In this document: one piece after another, positions 39,183-48,100 of the stretch
Position numbering within the stretch: position 1 is the stretch's first letter
Layout of the letters: every line of letters starts with the position of its first letter
Assembly (NCBI RefSeq): GCF_000760695.4
Contig: NZ_JHEG04000001.1
Location: 6,578,204-6,642,203 of the forward strand
Direction: 5' to 3'
DNA length: 64,000 bases
Origin: Tolypothrix bouteillei VB521301
GTDB taxonomy: Bacteria > Cyanobacteriota > Cyanobacteriia > Cyanobacteriales > Nostocaceae
Translations under genes and position numbers: made by a program
Notes under the pieces: generated by a model
Told to the model about the DNA's origin: nothing
Databases searched by the model: none
What the model saw: the letters and a program-made list of their open reading frames with translations, nothing else

Positions 39183-41223
39183 CTGTAAGTTGAGGAATTG
39201 TAAAGTAAAAAGTTGTTCCCACTCCCGGTTCTGACTCAGCCCAAATGTGTCCGTGATGTCTTTCAACTATTTTTTTACAAATTGCCAAACCAATCCCAGT
39301 TCCCGGTACTTCTTTACGGCTGTGCAGTCTTTGAAATATTTGGAAAATACGCTCGAGATACTGTGACTTAATCCCTATTCCATTATCTTTGACACCAAAA
39401 AGCCATCCCTCATCTTTTAATTCTGCTTTAATTTGAATTTTGGGTGGTTCTTCACGGCGAAACTTAATAGCATTACTCACTAAGTTCTGAAATAGCTGTA
39501 CCATTTGCGTGCTATCAGCCATAACCGTCGGTAGGCGATCGCTATCCACACTAGCATTGTTCTCTCCAATCAGCACTAAAAGATTGTTGAGTGCTTGACG
39601 CACAACTGTATTGCAATCACAAGAAGCAAAAGCTTTTCCTTTAGTCCCTACACGAGAATAGGCAAGCAAGTCTTGAATTAACTGGCGCATTCGTGCTGCC
39701 CCATCTATGATGTAGGCAATATACTCTGTAGCAGTTTCGTCCAGACAATTTTGATACTCATCTGCCAATAGTTGAGTATAACCTGCTACTGCCCGTAATG
39801 GTTCTTGTAAATCGTGAGATGCTACATAAGCAAACTGTTCTAACTCTTGATTGGAACGTTGTAATTCAGTATTAAGCTCTTGTAATGTATTATTTGCTTC
39901 ATAAAGTTCTTGCGTTCTCTGTTGAACTCGAATTTCTAATTGATTTTTTGCTTGTCTGAGTGTTTGCTCTGCTTGTTTTTGCAAGGTAATATTTTGAGAC
40001 ATCGACATACCAGCAAAAATTTCTCCTTGCTCGTTTCGCACGGGTACGACATGAAAACGGTAAATGCGATCGCTATAGGGAATATCAACAACGATCGTCG
40101 TTCCCATCAATGCAGAACGATAGCAAGGTTCTAACATCGCGCTAATTTCTGCTGGCAAAACTTCCCAGAGAGCTTTTCCCTCTGTTGTTTCGCGACTCAG
40201 TCCAACTTCTATTAACTCCGTTCCTTCAACTAATGTATAACGCAGTTGGCGATCGAATAGGGTCACGAAACCATTAGGAAAATTCTGCACAAGGGTACGA
40301 TAAAGCTCTTCACTGCGTCTGAGGCATTCTTCTGCTTGTTTGCGAGCGGTAATATCCCGACAGGTAATAACCCGTCCCACAATTTGCCCGTTCAAAAACT
40401 GAGGCTTGGAGTAACGTTCGCAAATTTTGCCGTTCTTAAGTTCAAAAATGCCATATCCTTGAAAATCTGGTTGAGCCAGTTCTTGTTCAATTTGAACGCG
40501 AAGATTCTCTGGATTTTTTAATTGCTTGTAGACACAGAGTAATACTTTGCTATGGTCGTCCTTGTAAGGAACCAAGTCCTCAATTTTCCATAAGTCGATA
40601 TATTTTTGGTTAAAAGTGATAATTTTATCGGTCAAATCTAGCGCCAGAATTGCATCTGCGGTTGATTCTAAAGTTGTTTGTAGCAAAGAAAGAGAATGTT
40701 CAACTTCTGTAGTGCGTTCCCGAACACGTTGCTCTAACAGTTCGTTAGTCTGTTTTAAAGAAATTTCTGCCTGTTTCAGTGCTTCTTCTGCTTGCTTGCG
40801 TTCCTGATTTTCTTTTTGTAGTGCTAAATTTGCTGCTTCTATTTGCGTTGGGCTTGGCAAAGCTAAAGCCAAAGAAACTAACGGTCCTAATTGCAAAGCA
40901 GTATATACAGAAATAATAGCTGTTCCGGCTTTCACCAAACCAGTGAGCCAGTAAGCTGGATACCAAAGAGTCCAAATTGCAAGTAAGTGAGTTGTGCCAC
41001 AGAATATGATAAAGGCTCCGAATAGACGGAATATCCAACGAAAGGGTAAATCTTGACGCTTGCGGGCAAAGTAAATTAACCAAGCTGGAATAGAATAATA
41101 GGAAAGCCCGATCGCTAAATCTGAAAGCAAATGCAACCAGACCAGTTCTGGTTTCCACAGATAACAGTGTCCGTGAGGAATAAAATTATTTGGTGATATC
41201 AAATTATTAAGAAATTCCCACAT
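39172..41223 (-). CDS. Histidine kinase with ethylene-receptor-type membrane domain
   Basis: A 683-residue sensor kinase. Residues about 25-130 are three membrane helices of the ETR1 type. Asp35, Tyr42, Cys75 (FIIFCGTTHL) and His79 keep the spacing of ETR1 Asp25, Tyr32, Cys65 and His69, which bind copper and ethylene. Two PAS domains follow (about 185-300 and 310-425), with a coiled coil between domains. The phosphoacceptor His is in FAYVASHDLQEPLRAVAGY (about residue 470). The ATPase domain has NLVSNAIKFR, DNGIGI and GTGIGLAICKKIVERH. There is no GAF or receiver domain and no adjacent response regulator. The phytochrome-like kinase core fits the cyanobacterial SynEtr1 family. Confidence 0.92.
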   Translation of the reverse strand: MWEFLNNLISPNNFIPHGHCYLWKPELVWLHLLSDLAIGLSYYSIPAWLIYFARKRQDLPFRWIFRLFGAFIIFCGTTHLLAIWTLWYPAYWLTGLVKAGTAIISVYTALQLGPLVSLALALPSPTQIEAANLALQKENQERKQAEEALKQAEISLKQTNELLEQRVRERTTEVEHSLSLLQTTLESTADAILALDLTDKIITFNQKYIDLWKIEDLVPYKDDHSKVLLCVYKQLKNPENLRVQIEQELAQPDFQGYGIFELKNGKICERYSKPQFLNGQIVGRVITCRDITARKQAEECLRRSEELYRTLVQNFPNGFVTLFDRQLRYTLVEGTELIEVGLSRETTEGKALWEVLPAEISAMLEPCYRSALMGTTIVVDIPYSDRIYRFHVVPVRNEQGEIFAGMSMSQNITLQKQAEQTLRQAKNQLEIRVQQRTQELYEANNTLQELNTELQRSNQELEQFAYVASHDLQEPLRAVAGYTQLLADEYQNCLDETATEYIAYIIDGAARMRQLIQDLLAYSRVGTKGKAFASCDCNTVVRQALNNLLVLIGENNASVDSDRLPTVMADSTQMVQLFQNLVSNAIKFRREEPPKIQIKAELKDEGWLFGVKDNGIGIKSQYLERIFQIFQRLHSRKEVPGTGIGLAICKKIVERHHGHIWAESEPGVGTTFYFTIPQLTATN

Positions 41224-41527
41224 ATGACTGTTCTTTAATTTTAATTTGCTCTAGATCCCCTACTTCTTTAAGGATACAGCTAGTCAATAGGTGGTGGCTT
41301 CCCTCATTCGCCTGCTCGTCTCTCGATCCGGTGTCAAAGTCAAGGGCTGATGAATGCAGACTGCGAGGTACAGCATCGTTATAGAGGTAAAACCTCTGAA
41401 ACAGCTATTCCCAGGCGGAACCTGGGAACGAGTTGAGGGAGCCGTCCCATCATTTGCAAACAGCAACCTTGCAAGAAGTTGGGGCTGTAACGGGCTTTAA
41501 CTATTTGTAATAGCAAGCAAGCGTCAG
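41224..41527. other. Intergenic region with a dispersed hairpin (CCCAGGC copy 2)
   Basis: No gene. TTCCCAGGC-GGA-ACCTGGGAA with CGAG after it (41407-41432) is the second copy of the element at 25224-25249. AAGGATACAGCTAGTCAATA (41270-41289) resembles AAGGATACAGGTGGTCAACA at 18713-18732. Both sit upstream of large signalling genes, but on opposite sides relative to transcription. Confidence 0.55.
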
Positions 41528-42034
41528 TTAATTCGGTAGTTCCTTTTTCAAAGCCTCCAATGAAGCCCAACGTCGATCGACAGGTGTATCTAACTTACTA
41601 ACAGCATTGGGTACAATACCGGGACAGTTGGCGTCACACAATTGCCTTTGTGGAAACTCCAAAGACATTTGCTCGTATAACCATTCACTCGGATAAAAAT
41701 ATCCTTGAGGTGACAAAGTTTCTACTAGATCGTCAAAGGCAACTTCTCGTTCTAATGGGAGGTCATCTGCTTGGGGATCTGTTTCTTCTAACCAAATGAT
41801 TTCTTTGGTCTTAATTGCCAAACGATGATTGTAATTCTGCAAGCACCGATTGCAAGTACAAGTAACGATCGCTTCTGCCTGACTTGAAACTTCTAAGTAA
41901 TTTCCTTGATGCTGTACGCGGATGAAACCGCGAACTGGTGTCAGGGTTTCTAGACCGGGCAAAAACTCTTTGACCTGAATTTCTTCCGTCCGCTCGGGCG
42001 CTTTAGTTAGTTGCGGAATGTAAATCGCGTCCAT
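41528..42034 (-). CDS. YceD-family (DUF177) protein
   Basis: A 168-residue DUF177/YceD protein. The family is linked to 23S rRNA accumulation and often sits with rpmF. The conserved core is visible as EVSSQAEAIVTCTCNRCLQNYNHRL, with clustered cysteines, then EREVAFDDLVETLSPQGYFYPSEWLYEQMSLEFPQRQLCDANCPG. The Cys pairs (CTCNRC and CDANC) suggest zinc binding, as in many members. It is the last gene of the rpmH-rnpA-PH-yidC-jag-yceD series, 262 bp after jag. Confidence 0.9.
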   Translation of the reverse strand: MDAIYIPQLTKAPERTEEIQVKEFLPGLETLTPVRGFIRVQHQGNYLEVSSQAEAIVTCTCNRCLQNYNHRLAIKTKEIIWLEETDPQADDLPLEREVAFDDLVETLSPQGYFYPSEWLYEQMSLEFPQRQLCDANCPGIVPNAVSKLDTPVDRRWASLEALKKELPN

Positions 42035-42296
42035 GACACTTGTGAGACATCCTCACTTGATAGCAAAATTTATGCACGTCTCTAAGTTTAGCTTTTCTAC
42101 AAATGAGTTTAATCACTTTTTAATTCGGATTTCCGAAATTTTTTGAGAAAATTCAAACGATTTGAGATTATAGATTATAAGCCTGAGTTGCGATCGCTCC
42201 GCCTACAGTTTTTTTGTATAAAAACATACGAAAAGCAAGGGGCAATAAATTATTTCTAACTACGCCCCTTGCCCAATTCTCAACGCCCAATGCCCG

Positions 42297-42818
42297 TCAT
42301 GCCAGTGAAGCAAGACGTACAACAAGGTGACGATGTGGCTCTTTTCCTCGGCTAAAAGTTTCCAAATCACCAAATTCCTTTAACAAGGTGTGAACTTGAC
42401 GGCGTTCGGCGGAACTGAGGGATTTTATTTCCACTTCTAGCCCTGAAGCACGGGCTTGCTCTGCTGCAATTTCTGCCATTGAACGAATTTCTGCATATCT
42501 CCTGACACGATAGCCATTTAATTCCACGGTGTAAGAAGCTTGCAAATCCGGTGATTGATTCAAGTTGAGAACAGTGTTTGCCAAATACTGAACTGCATCT
42601 AGCACTGAACCATCAGGACCGATAAAAGTCGCTATTTGTTCTGGTGTTAACTTACTCTCATCAATTGTCAGCCAGTAGCTGTCCGATTCCGGGGAATCCT
42701 CAAAATCATCAGATGCGGGAGTTGTTTCTATCTCACCTGTCACTTCAACAGACAATCCACTTAGTTGCAGGAGTGTTTTTAACCACTCCTGACCCCGTTC
42801 TATTCGATTATCGGTCAT
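42297..42818 (-). CDS. Jag/KhpB RNA-binding protein (KH + R3H)
   Basis: A 173-residue RNA-binding protein. An acidic segment (about 30-48) separates the N-terminus from the KH domain (FIGPDGSVLDAVQYLANTVLNL, with the GxxG-type loop altered to GPDG). The R3H domain (EIKSLSSAERRQVHTLLKEFGDLETFSRGKEPHRHLVV) carries the Arg-x3-His motif in RRQVH. The Jag-N domain of Firmicutes is absent, as usual in cyanobacteria. It acts in sRNA/mRNA regulation in other bacteria. It follows yidC, its near-universal neighbour. Confidence 0.93.
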   Translation of the reverse strand: MTDNRIERGQEWLKTLLQLSGLSVEVTGEIETTPASDDFEDSPESDSYWLTIDESKLTPEQIATFIGPDGSVLDAVQYLANTVLNLNQSPDLQASYTVELNGYRVRRYAEIRSMAEIAAEQARASGLEVEIKSLSSAERRQVHTLLKEFGDLETFSRGKEPHRHLVVRLASLA

Positions 42819-42839
42819 CGAAAAATTGGGTCTGAAACC

Positions 42840-42865
42840 CCGTCCTTTAGCGAAGCGAAGGACGG
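42840..42865. repeat. CCGTCCTT hairpin upstream of jag
   Basis: CCGTCCTT-TAGCGAAGCG-AAGGACGG, an 8-bp perfect stem, lies just ahead of the jag start on the minus strand. Similar CCCCGTCCTTT/AAGGACGGGG hairpins are often seen at ends of IS605-type elements in cyanobacteria, so it may be an element remnant. This is recollection, not a search. Confidence 0.55.
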
Positions 42866-42880
42866 CTTTACAAATATCTT

Positions 42881-43022
42881 CTAAGCAACAATTAGTCCGT
42901 TTGAACGACGAATTAATTGTATTTTGCTAGAAGCAATCTGCCCCAACCGTTTCCAGTTAGCATCGCTGACAGATACTTGTTTTTCGGTGTCGCCACTGAC
43001 GTGACCAATCCCTTTTGGGGAG
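42881..43022 (-). other. Open frame between yidC and jag, uncertain
   Basis: After the yidC stop a frame stays open for 47 codons and reads KGIGHVSGDTEKQVSVSDANWKR through SSKIQLIRRSNGLIVA. It has no convincing start codon within the gap; its only upstream ATG lies inside yidC. The composition looks protein-like, but I recognise no family. It may be a decayed small gene or chance. Confidence 0.25.
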
Positions 43023-44171
43023 TTAACCTGTAGTCTTTTTCTTAGAACTTTTTGGCTCAAAAGGTAGCGCTTTTTGCTGTGTACCTTCTGCCTGTTTTTC
43101 CTGAGCATCTACAACTTTTTGCAGTTCCTCTGGTAGAGGTTCGCGCATCAGTATATAGGTTTGCAGAGTCTGGAAGATATTACCAATCACCATATACATT
43201 AATACCCCTGCAGGTAGTGGGAAGAACAAGAACATCCCAGAGAAAATAACAGGAGTAATTTTGTTTACTGTATCCTGCTGCGGATTGGCACTAGCAGTAT
43301 TCTGTGACCCGGATAAAATTTGGCTGACGTAAAGGGTAATACCAAATAGAATGACCATCGCTACAACGTCCCAATGGATTGTACCATCTGGGTCTTGTGC
43401 GCCCACTCTGCCTAAAGCGTCAATAAAGAGAAATCCTTGATTGGCGGCTAATCCAGGAATAGTTCCTTGAATTGTTACATCTCCTGGCTGCAGTGCTTCT
43501 ATATTACCCTCAGCATCAATTGTTACCCGGTCTTCCCCTTTAATAATTTTCCATTCGGGGATGAGGTTGGTGTTAGGGTGTTCTGCTAAAAGTGCATCAA
43601 ATGGTTTGCCTTCAGGTGTTTGATACACTATTTTAGTGTGTTCTCCCACCGCTAACTTGCTACCTCCAGGCAAGATAGCACTTACCTTTAGGTGTTCCCC
43701 TTCAGCGACATAAATATTTTGGGGAGGGGTTGCAAAGGCTTGAGGTTGAATTCTTTCAATTTGTTCGGCAGGAAAAATTTGTAAGTTAATGCTGTAGTTA
43801 ACTCCAGCAAAAGGAGAACCCCTTAAAGTCGCAAACAACGCTAGTAAAACCGGCATCTGCAAGAGCAATGGCAAACAACCTGCAAGTGGATTGCCAAATT
43901 CCTTTTGGGCGTTAAGCATTTCCTCCTGTTGCTTTTGCGGATCGTCCTTATAACGTTCTTTAATTTCTTGCATCCGCTTGTTCATCAGAGGCTGTACAAT
44001 CCGCATTCGTCGCATATTGCGAATTGAACCAGCACTTAGGGGATAAAGTGCGAAGCGGATAATCAATGTTAATGCTACAATCGCCAATCCATAGCTAGGC
44101 ACAATCCCATAGAACAAGTCTATGATTGGCAGCATTACGTTATTCGAGAGAAACCCGATACCAAAATCCAT
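43023..44171 (-). CDS. yidC: Membrane protein insertase YidC/Alb3
   Basis: A 382-residue Oxa1/YidC/Alb3 insertase that places photosynthetic and other proteins into membranes. It has an early helix ([31 protein letters not shown]), the cytoplasmic helical hairpin ([30 protein letters not shown]) and [18 protein letters not shown] roughly 100-residue lumenal/periplasmic insert (about 150-255) has Ig-like strands ([23 protein letters not shown]). The final helices contain [20 protein letters not shown]. The tail is Lys-rich, as in ribosome-interacting YidCs. The Ig-like insert between TM1 and TM2 is typical of cyanobacterial forms. Confidence 0.96.
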   Translation of the reverse strand: MDFGIGFLSNNVMLPIIDLFYGIVPSYGLAIVALTLIIRFALYPLSAGSIRNMRRMRIVQPLMNKRMQEIKERYKDDPQKQQEEMLNAQKEFGNPLAGCLPLLLQMPVLLALFATLRGSPFAGVNYSINLQIFPAEQIERIQPQAFATPPQNIYVAEGEHLKVSAILPGGSKLAVGEHTKIVYQTPEGKPFDALLAEHPNTNLIPEWKIIKGEDRVTIDAEGNIEALQPGDVTIQGTIPGLAANQGFLFIDALGRVGAQDPDGTIHWDVVAMVILFGITLYVSQILSGSQNTASANPQQDTVNKITPVIFSGMFLFFPLPAGVLMYMVIGNIFQTLQTYILMREPLPEELQKVVDAQEKQAEGTQQKALPFEPKSSKKKTTG

Positions 44172-44341
44172 TATTCTGAATTCAACCTGAGGTACTGTGA
44201 AATTGACTTAATCTAATTTATCTAAATTATCTTATCGGTGATGGGGCATCGGGTGTTGGGAATGGGGCATTGGGAATGGGACATGCGTTGTTCTTCTCTC
44301 CCTTGTCCCCCTTGTCTCCCTTGTCTTTAGCCCCTGACTCA
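44172..44341. other. yidC/PH-gene spacer with G/C repeat
   Basis: It holds GGGCATTGGGAATGGGAC-type units (44240-44285) and CCCTTGTCCCCCTTGTC units (44295-44325), the intergenic form of the minisatellite found within rnpA, rsgA and other genes. Confidence 0.6.
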
Positions 44342-44734
44342 CTACTTCCTGTTCGCCGCAATATAATTGGGGTTTTTGGCGATAACTCTTTCTTCAATGT
44401 AGTCGTAGATTTCGCGAAATTTGGGAATAGCTCTCAATTCCAAACGACTGCCATCCTTCATGGTGATCACCATATCTCCCCACAAGCCAATCCCACGGGG
44501 TACCTTGACAATTTTAGCCACTTCAGAGTAAATCACGTCGCTGCGTACTCGGCCCATCCAACCTCCTGTTACGGAAACTCGGCGATCGGTGATCCGAAAC
44601 CGCAGCCATAATGCCCTAACAATTGCGCCAACTGTCAATGGTATACCAACCACAGTTAGCCCAATCAGTATGTTGATGATTAGATCCCCAATATGAGGAC
44701 CACCCTCAAAATAAACTTCCTCACGAATTCCCAT
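44342..44734 (-). CDS. Bacterial PH-domain membrane protein
   Basis: A 130-residue protein: one membrane segment (IGDLIINILIGLTVVGIPLTVGAIV, about 15-40), then a bPH2-type domain (RFRITDRRVSVTGGWMGRVRSDVIYSEVAKI, GDMVITMKDGSRLELRAIPKFREIYDYIEERV). Function is unproven. The gene is a regular member of the cyanobacterial rnpA-yidC interval, which suggests a link with membrane insertion or envelope biogenesis. It overlaps the end of rnpA by 14 bp. Confidence 0.9.
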   Translation of the reverse strand: MGIREEVYFEGGPHIGDLIINILIGLTVVGIPLTVGAIVRALWLRFRITDRRVSVTGGWMGRVRSDVIYSEVAKIVKVPRGIGLWGDMVITMKDGSRLELRAIPKFREIYDYIEERVIAKNPNYIAANRK

Positions 44735-45209
44735 TGAACACCTCGGCTTGTGCTAACAACTGCTCTAATTCTTGCAGAAATTGTTGGGTTACGCACTCTT
44801 GTTCTGCGGCTGTTGGTTTAACAACAACAACAAGTCGCCAACCTGGTGATATTCTGGGCAACAACTGATGCATCGCTGCTGCTATTTGCCGCTTAATGCG
44901 GTTGCGAACAACTGCTCGTTTGCTAACTTTTGTGCTAATTGAGATACCAATTTGGGTTGGAGGAAGCGAAGGAGAGAGGGTGAGGGGGTGAGGGGGTGAG
45001 GGGGTGAGGGGGGAATGTTCCCCTTGTTCTCCTTGTCTCCCCTGTCCCCCTTGTCTTGCTTCAGGGGGAGCATCCAAAGAAGGCTTTACAGAAGGCAACG
45101 ATCGCAAGGCTCTCAGCGTAAAATATCGACTGTGACGCCGGATACCTTCGCGAAAAACTGCCTGGAAATCTTTTCGAGATTTTAGTCTATGCGCTTTGTG
45201 CAATGCCAC
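44721..45209 (-). CDS. rnpA: RNase P protein component with low-complexity insert
   Basis: The protein subunit of RNase P, which matures tRNA 5' ends. Family segments are HRLKSRKDFQAVFREGIRR at the N-terminus and the RNR motif SKRAVVRNRIKRQIAAAM. Normal length is about 110-130 residues; this one is 162. The excess is a Pro/Gly/Gln/Ser stretch at about residues 40-87 (EARQGGQGRQGEQGEHSPL, then PSPPHPLTLSPSLPP) between the first beta strands, coded by C/T-rich repeats. The flanks FTLRALRSLP and TQIGISISTKVSKR resume the fold. Because rnpA is essential, the insert must be tolerated. Confidence 0.95.
   Translation of the reverse strand: MALHKAHRLKSRKDFQAVFREGIRRHSRYFTLRALRSLPSVKPSLDAPPEARQGGQGRQGEQGEHSPLTPSPPHPLTLSPSLPPTQIGISISTKVSKRAVVRNRIKRQIAAAMHQLLPRISPGWRLVVVVKPTAAEQECVTQQFLQELEQLLAQAEVFNGNS
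44962..45070 (-). repeat. C/T-rich minisatellite inside rnpA
   Basis: On the plus strand, four to five GTGAGGGG units (about 44978-45010) are followed by CCCCTTGTTCTCCTTGTCTC and CCCCTTGTC units. The array is a multiple of three overall, so rnpA stays in frame. Confidence 0.8.
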
Positions 45210-45240
45210 AACTTATGACAGGGTATTGCTTTGCAGAACT

Positions 45241-45375
45241 CTAAACGCTCAAACGATAACGTCCCTTTCTTCTTCTTGCTTTAATGACGTTTCTACCGTC
45301 TGGTGTCCGCATTCTTGCTCGAAAACCAGAGGTTCTTTTTCTCTTTCGGTTGGTTCCCTCTAGGGTTCTTTTCAT
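45241..45375 (-). CDS. rpmH: 50S ribosomal protein L34
   Basis: A 44-residue, highly basic protein starting [20 protein letters not shown] and ending [11 protein letters not shown], the canonical L34 with [15 protein letters not shown] in the middle. GAGGG lies about 10 bases before the ATG. It is 31 bp upstream of rnpA on the same strand, the near-universal rpmH-rnpA order. Confidence 0.98.
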   Translation of the reverse strand: MKRTLEGTNRKRKRTSGFRARMRTPDGRNVIKARRRKGRYRLSV

Positions 45376-45513
45376 ACTTGTGCCCTCTCTAGATGATTTT
45401 TATAAAAAAAAGTCACAATTTACAATTTTATCATAATCAATAAAGAATGGGAATGAGAGGGATTGGGGGTTAGGGAGACAACGTATAACTTTCTCCCTTG
45501 TCCCCAGACGTCC

Positions 45514-46026
45514 CTAACTAATGCTGAGAATCCACGTCCCAAGGTACTGGGAGAGCGGTACATCTCCAGAGGATTGAATGAGGCAATTGAAGTAAAACAT
45601 TCCGCCTGATGCTGGGTTTTTTACGTTAGAGAGAACCAATTCTACATTGCTACCTGCTGGTACTGGCTCTTGGGGATACATTGTAATCACGTGATTGTCT
45701 TTGTCCCACTTGACCTCAGAGAGGGGAACTGCTTTACCTTTAACCCGTATTTCCATCTTCTTGGTATCGAACGATCCTTTGTAATACTCCGGGTAACTGA
45801 TTACAAATTGAGCAACCGCTTTTTTGAGCTTTTTATTGGGGATTTTTAATCGATAGCGATCCCAGCCATTCGTTTGACCGCCAAAGTCCAATCGGAAGGG
45901 GAGTTGGTTTTCACCTTTAACACCACTAAATAATGTGAATCCGGGTAAGCCTTCCGCCAAAGCGATCGCTGGAACACTTGCCAGCAAACAGCTAGTTATG
46001 GCTAAAGCAGAAAGTAAACGTCGCAT
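45514..46026 (-). CDS. DUF2808 secreted protein
   Basis: A 170-residue protein with a clear signal peptide (MRRLLSALAITSCLLASVPAIALA) and the DUF2808 domain (YRLKIPNKKLKKAVAQFVISYPEYYKGSFD, VKWDKDNHVITMYPQEPVPAGSNVELVLSNVKNP). The family is common in cyanobacteria and of unknown function. The start is at this ATG because AGGAG lies 7 bases before it. Well conserved VPAGSNVEL and MFYFNCLIQSSGDV segments are consistent with a small periplasmic beta-sandwich. Confidence 0.9.
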   Translation of the reverse strand: MRRLLSALAITSCLLASVPAIALAEGLPGFTLFSGVKGENQLPFRLDFGGQTNGWDRYRLKIPNKKLKKAVAQFVISYPEYYKGSFDTKKMEIRVKGKAVPLSEVKWDKDNHVITMYPQEPVPAGSNVELVLSNVKNPASGGMFYFNCLIQSSGDVPLSQYLGTWILSIS

Positions 46027-46032
46027 GGTCAA

Positions 46033-46842
46033 GCTCCTGAGGCAGAAAATTACTCTTGGTTAATAGTTAGTAGATAAGCAATGATTAACTACTAACGGCT
46101 ACACAACACTGTAACTAAACTTTACTACTGATTATCAACAATGGACGTAACATAAGTTGGAAATGTGCCATATAAGTATATTTATGGTTATTTTATGTAA
46201 TAGAGTAATTTTTCTAACTTGTTATTGAAAGCCATTGCTACCCCTAGTAAAAATACTGTTTTTACTAGATTTTATTAATAAATATATAAAAGTGTATCGA
46301 AATATATTAATTCTGTTATAAAAATTCAGTCAGTTATTAAAGACATTAAGATTTAACTTGAACTAGATTGAGTAGAATGATCTTTACTCAAAGCAAAAGT
46401 TTTTTCAATTTTTGCTAATAACTTTTAGAGAAGAATTTGACTAGTATTGCGGTATGTAAAAAAAAGGCAACAAAATTTTTCAATCCCTAAAAGAAGTTGA
46501 AGACAACGAGGCAAAATTTGGGGATCAAACTAGGATGAGCAATAGAGGACCCAAGAAAGTGTGAAGGGTAAGGTGAAATTAGATTGTATAAGGCAGAAGT
46601 ACGCTGGTCAGAAGGCACAGGGGCATAACTTAAAAATTTTTCTCTCCTTCTGCTTCATACCCTCTGCCTTCTGCCTTACCTGAAGGGCTAATAAATTCAA
46701 GAGTGCGGAAGCGAAGGTTAAGTTATACTAGCTAGCTAATTGCTGAGAGCCAACGCTCATGCACCACAGACGCGCTTGTTGCCTCATCAGAAAATTTTCA
46801 GAGATGGCAGAAGATATAAGTATTTATTCGCAAGGAGATTGC
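46033..46842. other. Long upstream region of pntA
   Basis: No gene is supported. The first 450 bases are AT-rich with no strong repeat. Around 46640-46680 there is CTTCTGCTTCATACCCTCTGCCTTCTGCC-type imperfect repeat. The pntA promoter probably lies here. Upstream in-frame ATG codons (46759, 46804) are not used as the start because AAGGAGA directly precedes the chosen ATG. Confidence 0.5.
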
Positions 46843-48003
46843 ATGAGAATAGCTGTCGCTAAAGAAATAGAAGTTTGTGAGCGTCGAGTTGCCTTAATTC
46901 CTGACACCGTTGCTAAATTGGTAAAACAAGGTTTGGAGGTATGGGTAGAAGCGGGTGCAGGTGAGCGGGCTTTCTTTTCTGATGCTGCTTATGAAGCAGC
47001 AGGAGCTAAAGTTATATTTGATACTTCTACGTTGTGGAGTGAAGCAGATATTCTGGTCAAAGTCAGCCCACCGCAAGAAAGAGAAAACGGACGTTCTGAA
47101 ATTGACTTGCTAAGAGAAGGCTCTATTCTCATCAGCTTTCTGAATCCGTTGGGCAATCCATTGACAGCGCAACAACTTGCAGAGCGCAAAATTACTGCTC
47201 TAAGTATGGAGATGATTCCCCGGACGACAAGAGCCCAAAGTATGGATGCTTTATCGTCGCAAGCATCAATAGCCGGTTATAAAGCTGTTTTGATTGGTGC
47301 AGCAGCATTACCGAAATATTTTCCCATGTTGACAACTGCAGCAGGAACCATAGCTCCTGCAAAAGTTTTTGTCATGGGTGCTGGTGTAGCAGGCTTGCAA
47401 GCCATTGCAACAGCAAGACGTTTGGGAGCGATCGTAGAAGCGTTTGATATCCGCCCTGCTGTTAAAGAAGAAGTACAAAGCTTGGGGGCAAAATTTGTTG
47501 AAATCAAGCTAGAAGAAGAAACAACTGCGGCTGGAGGCTACGCTAAAGAAATCTCCGAAGCCAGCAAAAAGCGGACTCAAGAAGTTGTAGCCGAACACGT
47601 CAAAAACGCCGATGTTGTGATTACTACAGCGCAAGTTCCTGGTAAAAAAGCACCAATTCTAGTCACTGAAGAAATGGTGGCGCAAATGAAACCAGGTTCA
47701 GTTGTTGTAGATATTGCAGCCGAACAAGGTGGGAACTGTGCTTGTACCGATCCGGGCAAAGACATTATCTGGAACGGAGTGACTGTAATTGGTCCCATCA
47801 ACTTACCATCATCCATGCCAGTCCACTCCAGCCAGTTGTACTCCAAGAACATAGCATCATTGATGCAACTTTTGATTAAAGACAAAGGCGTACAGGTGAA
47901 TTTTGGTGACGACATTGTTGATGCAGCTTGCATTACCCATGCAGGCGCAATTCGCAACCAGCGAGTCAGCGACGCCTTAAAAGCCTTAAGCAGCGTAGCA
48001 TGA
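46843..48003 (+). CDS. pntA: Proton-translocating transhydrogenase, NAD-binding subunit PntA1
   Basis: The peripheral NAD(H)-binding subunit of the Re/Si-specific transhydrogenase, which couples hydride transfer from NADH to NADP+ to proton movement. The 386-residue protein starts MRIAVAKEIEVCERRVALIP. It has the NAD-binding Rossmann motif KVFVMGAGVAGLQAIATARRLGA, the RQD-loop region as RTTRAQSMDALSSQ, and VVVDIAAEQGGNCACTDPGK. It lacks the membrane segment of E. coli PntA, which here is a separate gene (PntA2), the split form typical of cyanobacteria. A strong AAGGAGA ribosome site lies 6 bases upstream. Confidence 0.97.
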   Translation: MRIAVAKEIEVCERRVALIPDTVAKLVKQGLEVWVEAGAGERAFFSDAAYEAAGAKVIFDTSTLWSEADILVKVSPPQERENGRSEIDLLREGSILISFLNPLGNPLTAQQLAERKITALSMEMIPRTTRAQSMDALSSQASIAGYKAVLIGAAALPKYFPMLTTAAGTIAPAKVFVMGAGVAGLQAIATARRLGAIVEAFDIRPAVKEEVQSLGAKFVEIKLEEETTAAGGYAKEISEASKKRTQEVVAEHVKNADVVITTAQVPGKKAPILVTEEMVAQMKPGSVVVDIAAEQGGNCACTDPGKDIIWNGVTVIGPINLPSSMPVHSSQLYSKNIASLMQLLIKDKGVQVNFGDDIVDAACITHAGAIRNQRVSDALKALSSVA

Positions 48004-48007
48004 CAAA

Positions 48008-48095
48008 AAAGGAATTGCTAATGGCTAATAGAGAAAATTAGCCCTTAGCAATTAGCCATTAGCAGTTAGCAATTAGCCATTAGCAACTAGGAATT
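48008..48095. repeat. Inverted STRR pair between pntA1 and pntA2
   Basis: GCTAATGGCTAAT (about 48016-48028) is followed, after a short AT spacer, by ATTAGCAATTAGCCATTAGC-type units in the inverse sense (about 48046-48090). The transcript could form a long hairpin between two subunits of one complex. Confidence 0.75.
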
Positions 48096-48100
48096 TATCA

